Assembly (NCBI GenBank): GCA_947175225.1
Contig: CAMWLX010000061.1
Span: forward strand, 1-12,165
Reading direction: 5' to 3'
Source of the DNA: an uncultured Porphyromonadaceae bacterium
GTDB taxonomy: Bacteria; Bacteroidota; Bacteroidia; Bacteroidales; Muribaculaceae
Length of the DNA stretch: 12,165 nt
Shown: positions 6,941-12,165 of the stretch, in pieces
How the letters are laid out: each line of letters opens with the position of its first letter
How positions within the stretch are numbered: position 1 is the first letter of the stretch
Translations under genes and position numbers: made by a program
Notes under the pieces: model-generated
Told to the model about the DNA's origin: nothing
The model's input: the letters and a program-made list of their open reading frames with translations, nothing else
The model's database searches: none

Positions 6941-6965
6941 TATTCAAACTTAACCTAATAGCTAT

Positions 6966-9374
6966 ATGAACGTGCTCAAACATCTCGCAATGACCATTGC
7001 ATTGGCAACATTTCTTCCTTTATCTGCTGGGAGTAAGACATTTGAAGAACCTTATAAATCTCCGGAAGAGCAACATAAGCCTCTTATCATCTGGCAATGG
7101 ATGGATGGACTTGTCACTAAGGATGGAATCACCCGCGACCTTGAGGCTTTCAAAGAAGCCGGACTTGCAGGAGTACAGAATTTCCAAATTGGAGGACCAG
7201 ACCAAATGCGCATAGGCAATCCCGATAATGCCATTGGCAATGAAAACTGGAAAGAACTTCTCAGATGGACCCTTGACGAATGCGAGAGACTTGGTCTCAC
7301 TTTCGGCACTCACAACTGCCCCGGGTGGTCATCAAGCGCATACCCCACAGTCAAGCCGGAATATTCAATGCAAAAATTAGTTTTTACAGAGACTCCTTAT
7401 AAGAAGGGACAACGAAAGATAACGCTGCCGACTCCCGAAGTCGATCAACAATGGAACTATTATGAAGATGTGGCAGTGCTTGCCATTCCGTCTGATTCAG
7501 TGGCAACCCTTAGCCAAATAATAAATCTTACAGAATCATTCGACACTGCCAAAGGGGAACTGAATCTTAAAAAAATAAAAATACCTGATAATTACACTCT
7601 CTTGCGCATAGGGCAGACCACCAACGGAAAAACCAATAAAGCACAGTCGCCGGAAACAGGGCGCGGTCTGGAATGCGACAAGCTGAGCAAAGAGGCTGTC
7701 AAAGCTTTTTGGGATGGATACCCCTCTATGTTGGTAGAAACTGCCGGCAATCATGTAGGAAAAACTTTCACACATATTGAAATTGACAGTTATGAAGCCG
7801 GAGGGCAGACCTGGAGCCCAGTACTCCCGGATGAATTCAAGAAGCGTAAAGGCTATGAAATAATACCCTATCTCCCCTACATGATAGGCAGACTCAAAGA
7901 GATTGATGGCAACGAAAACACTTCCCGGTTTCTAAAAGACTGGGAAAGTGTTGTCACTGATTGCGTAGCTGAGAACTATTACGGCTACATGACGAGCCTC
8001 GCAAACGAAGCGGGACTAAAAATGATGATTGAGCCTTACGGCACAGGAGGAAAAAAGCCATTCCGCATCATCGATTTTGAAAAAATAGTCCTCGCCAGCG
8101 ATGGGGCAGATATCGCTACTGAATTTTGGCAGGATCCACCGCGCTGGGGTTGGAAAGACATTGTAGGTCACGAAAGATCTATGAGGAAGTTAGGGAAACC
8201 GCTTCTAATAGCTGAAGCTTTCACGTGCTGGCCTCTCAGGGCTTGGAGTGACGGGCCTGCAGATATAAAAAGGGTTTGCGACAAAGCTTTTTGCTCTGGA
8301 GTGAACCGCATGATGCTCCACGCTGGAGCTGCCAATCCTTGGCCGAACGTAGAGCCTGGAATGTCGTTCGGAATATGGGGCACTCAATTCGTACCGGGAC
8401 AGACATGGTGGAAAGCAGGGGGAGCAAAAGAACTCTTTGGGTATATGGCTCGTTGCCAATCGCTCCTACAACAAGGGATTCCTGCTCCTGAACAACTTCC
8501 AAAGATGGAGTCCCTTCTATCTTACCGCCGCACTGATGGAGACACTGACATCATCTTCCTTAGCAATCAGTCAGACTCAATCGCTTCTGAAACAATTCCA
8601 TTTGACCCGAATGGTCGCAGCATTGAAGTGTGGGATCCATATTCTTTGCAATCCTACGCCATTGGAGCAGACGAACCACTTTCGTTAGAGATTGAACCGC
8701 TTGGGTCAAGGTTCTTGATTGTCCGCCCTGAAAAATCGGAGCTGGGAGCAAAACAGAACTGGACTTGCAGCACAACAATTCCAGTCAACGGCATTTGGAC
8801 AATCAATTTCCCAGATGCAGGAGCGATCACTACCGATTCTCTATTCTCATGGCCGGATTCAGATAATCATGACATCAAATATTTTTCAGGAACTGCAACA
8901 TATTCCATTTCATGCAATATTCCCAACGTAGCTTTAAAGGCTAACGATAACAAAATTGTGCTTTCTCTTGGCGACGTGAAGGATATGGCTTCAGTGAAAG
9001 TCAATGGGGACCAGATGCCCATCACTTGGAAAATCCCCTTCGAGTGTGATATTACCGACGCAGTGAAGGCTGGAGAAAACAAGATTGAAATTGATGTGAC
9101 CAATCTTTGGCCAAACCGCATGATAGGCGATGAATTCGAACCAGACGACCTCGAATGGAGCGAGCCGCTTATTTATGATTATGCTCCCGGCAAACCAATC
9201 GCCGGATGCTATCTAAATTCTAATCCGGAATGGCTCCGAAATGGAACTGAACGCCCATCAAAAGGAAAAAAGACTGTAGGATGCTTTAAGTTCTTCACAA
9301 AAGACTCCCCTCTCCTTCCTTCAGGTATTCTTGGACCGGTTGAGATCAAAGTTATGACTCCGACAAGCCTATAA
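6966..9374 (+). CDS. GH106-like alpha-L-rhamnosidase, secreted
   Basis: An 802-residue protein with an N-terminal signal peptide (hydrophobic residues about 7-20, then LSAGS). The N-terminal part has GH106 (PF17132) landmarks: WQWMDGLVTKDGI (43-55), GVQNFQIGG (69-77) and GTHNCPGWSSS (114-124). The barrel region adds IEIDSYEAG (271-279), MIEPYG (354-359) and AEAFT (416-420). The acidic residues Glu272, Glu356 and Glu417 are candidates for the catalytic site; I cannot assign their roles with certainty. A beta-sandwich carbohydrate-binding-like domain follows (about 640-790), ending in LLPSGILGPV, which is typical of the family end. It is shorter than well-studied GH106 enzymes (about 1,000 residues or more), so an accessory domain is probably absent. 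Likely role: releasing terminal L-rhamnose from pectin (rhamnogalacturonan) side chains. It overlaps the convergent PL10 gene by 6 bp. Confidence 0.88.
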   Translation: MNVLKHLAMTIALATFLPLSAGSKTFEEPYKSPEEQHKPLIIWQWMDGLVTKDGITRDLEAFKEAGLAGVQNFQIGGPDQMRIGNPDNAIGNENWKELLRWTLDECERLGLTFGTHNCPGWSSSAYPTVKPEYSMQKLVFTETPYKKGQRKITLPTPEVDQQWNYYEDVAVLAIPSDSVATLSQIINLTESFDTAKGELNLKKIKIPDNYTLLRIGQTTNGKTNKAQSPETGRGLECDKLSKEAVKAFWDGYPSMLVETAGNHVGKTFTHIEIDSYEAGGQTWSPVLPDEFKKRKGYEIIPYLPYMIGRLKEIDGNENTSRFLKDWESVVTDCVAENYYGYMTSLANEAGLKMMIEPYGTGGKKPFRIIDFEKIVLASDGADIATEFWQDPPRWGWKDIVGHERSMRKLGKPLLIAEAFTCWPLRAWSDGPADIKRVCDKAFCSGVNRMMLHAGAANPWPNVEPGMSFGIWGTQFVPGQTWWKAGGAKELFGYMARCQSLLQQGIPAPEQLPKMESLLSYRRTDGDTDIIFLSNQSDSIASETIPFDPNGRSIEVWDPYSLQSYAIGADEPLSLEIEPLGSRFLIVRPEKSELGAKQNWTCSTTIPVNGIWTINFPDAGAITTDSLFSWPDSDNHDIKYFSGTATYSISCNIPNVALKANDNKIVLSLGDVKDMASVKVNGDQMPITWKIPFECDITDAVKAGENKIEIDVTNLWPNRMIGDEFEPDDLEWSEPLIYDYAPGKPIAGCYLNSNPEWLRNGTERPSKGKKTVGCFKFFTKDSPLLPSGILGPVEIKVMTPTSL

Positions 9375-10478
9375 TTTGGCTTTCCATTCTTTGTAGATAG
9401 GGAAGAGATAGGAGGGGCGATCGTTATACCATGCATAGCCGTTCCTTCGTTCATCCCCTATCTCTTCCAGATTGCGACGAGGGATTCCGTCACGATCGCA
9501 GACGAAGGGCAGGCAGTTTTCTAAATCATAATATCTTGCCCATACCGGAGTGTCATCCTTGGGATTCTCAAAGAGGGAAGCTTCCCATTTGCCTTCAGAA
9601 TTCCAGCGTGTATAGCTGACATTTTTAATACGGTTGGTCTCAAACCATTTCATGGCTCCCTCCACTGCCTTGATTATCCGCTGGTCTGGATTAGGAATCT
9701 CTATAAGAAGATTTACAATAGCTACGCTCTCCTGAGAGCAATATGATGGAAGTTCGTATGATCTTGCCTTGGCAGGAGCCAGTGTCTCGCGGTCATGTTG
9801 CTGACACCAGACTGTAGGCTCTCCATTCACTACAATCTGAGTCACCAGTATACACTCCACGCCCTTATCAAATGCCATCATCATCTTTTGCTTCAAAATA
9901 TCATCGCAAAGGTCACTGTCATATGGATCTTTGGCTGCTGCCGCATCCCGAAGCAAAGTCATTGTGTTGACCATAGCATCATCGTTATATGTAATATGGA
10001 TCTGATAATCGCGCATCATCGGCCAAAACTGTGGCCACCCTCCATTCTCATATTGTCCTGACAAGAGATACTCAACCCCCTTCTGAAAAGCTTCCTTAAA
10101 GCGAGGTTCACGAGTGCCTTTATACAAACGCGCAAGATAAGCCATCTGCAATATTGTAGCATCATTGTCTGTAGTGGAGTCATCCTGCCGATTCTTATCT
10201 GCAGTGACTTCCGCAATCAGTTCTTCCGACATAGGACTGACCATGTCGATATTCTTTGGCCAGCCACCAGTAGAGCGTTGCCATAGAAGAAGCTGATCGC
10301 CTATCCTGGTTGCCTCCTCTTTTACAAAGAAAGCCGGGTCACTTTCTCTCAATATCTTTTTTGCAGTCCTTTTATCAATGTTCAGAGAGACATTGTTATG
10401 AGTTTCTGCAAAGGAGGGTGACATTATCGACAGAACTACTCCAATTGTCGCTATAATTGATTTTGTCTTTAGATTCAT
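9369..10478 (-). CDS. pelA: PL10 family pectate lyase, secreted
   Basis: A 369-residue protein with a signal peptide ending in PSFA-E (about residue 24). The body is a polysaccharide lyase family 10 catalytic domain (pec_lyase). Its motifs are TGGWPKNID (70-78), the TTDNDATI segment (102-109), NGGWPQFWP (145-153), TYNDDAMVN (163-171), VWCQQHD (223-229), ARSYELPSY (238-246) and VWARYYDLE (312-320). PL10 enzymes cleave polygalacturonate by calcium-dependent beta-elimination, using an arginine as base; Arg239 or Arg315 are the visible candidates. Length matches a single catalytic domain without a binding module. The gene runs divergently from the acetyl esterase and converges on GH106, its stop codon abutting that of GH106. 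The upstream minus-strand TAATTTTT is only a near match to the -7 consensus. Confidence 0.93.
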   Translation of the reverse strand: MNLKTKSIIATIGVVLSIMSPSFAETHNNVSLNIDKRTAKKILRESDPAFFVKEEATRIGDQLLLWQRSTGGWPKNIDMVSPMSEELIAEVTADKNRQDDSTTDNDATILQMAYLARLYKGTREPRFKEAFQKGVEYLLSGQYENGGWPQFWPMMRDYQIHITYNDDAMVNTMTLLRDAAAAKDPYDSDLCDDILKQKMMMAFDKGVECILVTQIVVNGEPTVWCQQHDRETLAPAKARSYELPSYCSQESVAIVNLLIEIPNPDQRIIKAVEGAMKWFETNRIKNVSYTRWNSEGKWEASLFENPKDDTPVWARYYDLENCLPFVCDRDGIPRRNLEEIGDERRNGYAWYNDRPSYLFPIYKEWKAKL

Positions 10479-10486
10479 AATGCATC

Positions 10487-10622
10487 AATTTAGTTGACAG
10501 GTTTTGAAATTGAGAGAGTTTTAGAAAAAATTAAGTGCTTGACTCGTCAGGACGCACGCGGAGCGTGCTAACTACTCTGGCTACGCACGGGATTATATAC
10601 TGGAGGATCTTTCAACTAAATT
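10487..10622. repeat. Intergenic block bounded by an 11-bp inverted repeat
   Basis: AATTTAGTTGA at 10487-10497 and its exact reverse complement TCAACTAAATT at 10612-10622 enclose 114 bp that include a GC-rich palindrome. It lies in the divergent promoter region of the pectate lyase and esterase genes. It may be a pair of operator half-sites, a very small non-autonomous element, or chance. No flanking duplication is evident. Confidence 0.4.
10552..10589. promoter_or_regulatory. GC-rich palindrome and direct repeats in the divergent promoter region
   Basis: GCACGC-GGA-GCGTGC (10554-10568) is a perfect 6-bp palindrome in an otherwise AT-rich spacer. ACGCACG occurs at 10552-10558 and again at 10583-10589, 31 bp apart (about three helical turns). 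CGTGC (10564-10568) can alternatively pair with GCACG (10585-10589), giving two mutually exclusive stems. This may be a regulator-binding site, a leader RNA structure for the lyase gene, or a dispersed palindromic repeat. The rest of the 10479-10732 spacer holds no gene that I can see. Confidence 0.4.
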
Positions 10623-10700
10623 TAAGAAGAACCAGCTTAACCACTACAAAGGTACATAAAAAAATTGACTGTAGCGCATAATAATCTGAAAAATAATTGC

Positions 10701-10708
10701 TAATTTTG
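10701..10708 (+). promoter_or_regulatory. -7 promoter element of the acetyl esterase gene
   Basis: TAATTTTG is a perfect match to TAnnTTTG, 25 bp upstream of the ATG at 10733. No good -33 TTTG is seen at the usual spacing. The following leader (ATTAAACTAACCTTAA) resembles that of the GH106 gene (ATTCAAACTTAACCTAA). Confidence 0.55.
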
Positions 10709-10732
10709 CATTAAACTAACCTTAAATTGAAT

Positions 10733-12046
10733 ATGAAAATGAAAAGATTGATTGCGGTGATGTTGCTTATTATAGCTTTATTGCCATGTATCGCTGAGAA
10801 TTATCCTTACCGCAGCGATGTGTTGTGGGTGACTGTCCCTGACCATGCTGATTGGCTCTACAAGACCGGAGACAACGCTACGGTAGATGTGCAACTTTAC
10901 AAGTATGGTATCCCTGTTGACAATGTCACTCTCGATTATGCAATCGGTGGGGATATGATGCCGGCTGATTCCAAAGGCTCCACTACGCTGAAGAATGGAA
11001 AAGCCAAGGTTTCACTTGGCACTATGAATGAACCCGGTTTCCGCGACTGTGTACTTACAGTAAACGTAGATGGAGTGACCTATACACATCATGTGAAAGT
11101 GGGTTTCTCACCTGAAAAAATAGTGCCTTATACTAAGATGCCAGCCGATTTCGATCAATTCTGGGCTAAGAATCTTGAGGAACTTAAGAAAGTTCCATTA
11201 AAATACACTATGACTCCTGAGCCTAAATATACTACCGACAAGATGGATTGTTGGCTTGTAAATCTGACTACGACCTCACAGGGACAATCCATATACGGAT
11301 ATCTCTTCATACCCAAGGATGCAAAGCCAGGTTCATGCCCCATTGTGGTGTGCCCACCGGGTGCCGGCATTAAGACCATCAAAGAACCACTCCGCCACAG
11401 ATATTATGGCGAGAACGGTTGTATCCGGTTTGAAATGGAGATTCATGGGCTTAATCCTGAAATGACCGACAAAGAGTTTAATGAAATCAGCAAGGCTTTC
11501 AGCGGAAAAGAGAATGGATATCTAAGCAATGGACTCGACAACAAGGACAATTATTATATGAAACGTGTCTATTTGGCTTTAGTCCGTGTCATTGACTTCT
11601 TGACCACGCTTCCCGAATGGGACGGCAAAAATATAGCCATGCAAGGCGGAAGCCAAGGAGGAGCACTTGCTATCATTGCAGCCGGCCTCGACCCAAGAGT
11701 CACTGCTTGCGTGGCAAACCATCCTGCCCTAAGCGATATGGCAGGGTATAAGGCTAATCGTGCCGGAGGATATCCTCATTTCTTCAGAGTAGATGGGATG
11801 GACACTCCAGATAAGCTAAACACTATGGCATATTATGATGTGGTGAATTTCGCTCGCAAAGTGAAATGCCCGGTCTATATGACGTGGGGCTACAACGATA
11901 ATACCTGCCCGCCAACAACCAGCTATGCCGTCTACAACGTCATCACTGCTCCCAAAGAAGCCCTAATAACTCCTATCAACGAGCATTGGACTTCCGAAGC
12001 TACCGAACGCGGCCACCTCACCTGGATCCAAAAGCATCTGAAATAA
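10733..12046 (+). CDS. Secreted acetyl-xylan-esterase-like (CE7/AXE1 type) alpha/beta hydrolase
   Basis: A 437-residue protein from the ATG at 10733; an in-frame TTG six bases earlier is a less likely start. A signal peptide (hydrophobic residues about 5-20) ends near CIAE. Residues about 25-125 look like a beta-sandwich (Ig-like) domain. The C-terminal domain (about 135-437) resembles acetyl xylan esterase/cephalosporin C deacetylase. Its nucleophile elbow is GGSQGG (305-310) with Ser307; Asp389 in GYNDNTCPP and His418 in NEHW complete a plausible triad. The 29-residue Asp-His spacing equals that I recall for CE7 enzymes. Likely role: removing acetyl groups from pectin or hemicellulose so that lyases and glycosidases can act. 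It is divergent from the PL10 gene across a shared regulatory spacer. No terminator specific to the plus strand is visible downstream. The true substrate is not readable from sequence. Confidence 0.87.
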   Translation: MKMKRLIAVMLLIIALLPCIAENYPYRSDVLWVTVPDHADWLYKTGDNATVDVQLYKYGIPVDNVTLDYAIGGDMMPADSKGSTTLKNGKAKVSLGTMNEPGFRDCVLTVNVDGVTYTHHVKVGFSPEKIVPYTKMPADFDQFWAKNLEELKKVPLKYTMTPEPKYTTDKMDCWLVNLTTTSQGQSIYGYLFIPKDAKPGSCPIVVCPPGAGIKTIKEPLRHRYYGENGCIRFEMEIHGLNPEMTDKEFNEISKAFSGKENGYLSNGLDNKDNYYMKRVYLALVRVIDFLTTLPEWDGKNIAMQGGSQGGALAIIAAGLDPRVTACVANHPALSDMAGYKANRAGGYPHFFRVDGMDTPDKLNTMAYYDVVNFARKVKCPVYMTWGYNDNTCPPTTSYAVYNVITAPKEALITPINEHWTSEATERGHLTWIQKHLK

Positions 12047-12080
12047 AAAATAAAAAAAGCTTCCTTTAATTAGGAAGCTT
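12047..12080 (-). terminator. Rho-independent terminator of the tRNA-Leu gene
   Basis: A perfect 9-bp stem, AAGCTTCCT (12057-12065) with AGGAAGCTT (12072-12080), closes a 6-nt loop TTAATT. On the minus strand it is followed by a T-rich tract (complement of 12047-12056, plus further T-rich sequence). It begins one base beyond the tRNA 3' end. On the plus strand no T-run follows, so it probably does not act on the esterase transcript. Confidence 0.85.
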
Positions 12081-12081
12081 G

Positions 12082-12163
12082 TACCCTGAGCCGGGGTCGA
12101 ACCGGCACGGATTGCTCCACTGGTGTTTGAGACCAGCGCGTCTACCGATTCCGCCATCAGGGC
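12082..12163 (-). tRNA. tRNA-Leu (anticodon CAA)
   Basis: The 82-nt cloverleaf is complete: acceptor GCCCTGA/TCAGGGT with a G-U closing pair, D-arm GCG/CGC and anticodon arm CTGGT/ACCAG. The loop CTCAAAC holds anticodon CAA (plus-strand 12127-12129). A long class-II variable arm (GGA/TCC stem) and a T-arm GCCGG-TTCGACC-CCGGC follow, with discriminator A73. The long variable arm, A73 and CAA anticodon identify leucine (reads UUG). CCA is not encoded. I see no duplicated 3' tRNA segment elsewhere in the window that would mark an integration site. Confidence 0.97.
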
Positions 12164-12165
12164 TT

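Noticed and set aside
7020..9121. Open frames on both strands within the GH106 gene
   Set aside because: Shadows of a well-supported coding frame, with no family signatures and no separate promoter.
10727..10732. TTG start for the esterase gene
   Set aside because: The ATG six bases downstream gives the same signal peptide and is the more usual codon.
11963..12157. Minus-strand open frame reading through the tRNA region (begins MAESVDALVSN)
   Set aside because: This is the translation of the tRNA-Leu gene, a frequent spurious call. The cloverleaf and terminator explain the sequence.
12082..12163. tRNA-Leu as an integration site for a genomic island
   Set aside because: No integrase gene and no repeated 3' tRNA segment are seen inside the window.

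Overview
The window looks like a chromosomal segment of a gut Bacteroidota, most likely order Bacteroidales and possibly a Muribaculaceae-type genome. This rests on the -7 element TAATTTTG (family consensus TAnnTTTG) ahead of several genes, the lack of strong Shine-Dalgarno sites, secreted or lipoprotein glycan-degrading enzymes, and an AAA-ATPase/PD-(D/E)XK gene of a type I recall as highly multi-copy in this order. The family-level placement is inference; no 16S or marker gene is present.

Layout. (i) 2-740, plus strand: the 3' end of an ABC/RecF-like AAA ATPase gene, overlapped by a small PD-(D/E)XK nuclease-like gene. It is a probable two-gene defence-type cassette, cut by the left edge. 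(ii) 789-4918, minus strand: L-rhamnose mutarotase, then a GH3 beta-glucosidase lipoprotein, then a secreted histidine-acid-phosphatase (MINPP/phytase-like) gene, closely spaced and probably co-transcribed. (iii) 5038-6862: a compact, apparently mobile unit with one AAA-ATPase/PD-(D/E)XK gene on the minus strand. Its imperfect terminal inverted repeats each contain a hairpin with the same arms, and GAATAA flanks both sides as a candidate target duplication. (iv) 6966-9374, plus strand: GH106-like alpha-L-rhamnosidase. (v) 9369-10478, minus strand: PL10 pectate lyase, overlapping the GH106 gene tail to tail by 6 bp. (vi) 10479-10732: a divergent promoter region with an 11-bp inverted repeat around a GC-rich palindrome. 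(vii) 10733-12046, plus strand: secreted acetyl-xylan-esterase-like alpha/beta hydrolase. (viii) 12047-12163, minus strand: tRNA-Leu(CAA) and its rho-independent terminator.

The enzymes fit a pectin (rhamnogalacturonan/homogalacturonan) degradation locus. PL10 would cut the uronate backbone, the esterase would remove acetyl groups, GH106 and GH3 would trim rhamnose and beta-linked sugars, and RhaM would interconvert L-rhamnose anomers for cytoplasmic catabolism. No SusC/SusD pair or regulator is visible, so this is either the edge of a polysaccharide utilization locus or an accessory CAZyme cluster.

The most unusual item is the 1.8-kb ATPase/nuclease unit. Its ends look like those of a discrete mobile element, and it sits in what would otherwise be the short divergent promoter region between the rhamnose mutarotase and rhamnosidase genes.
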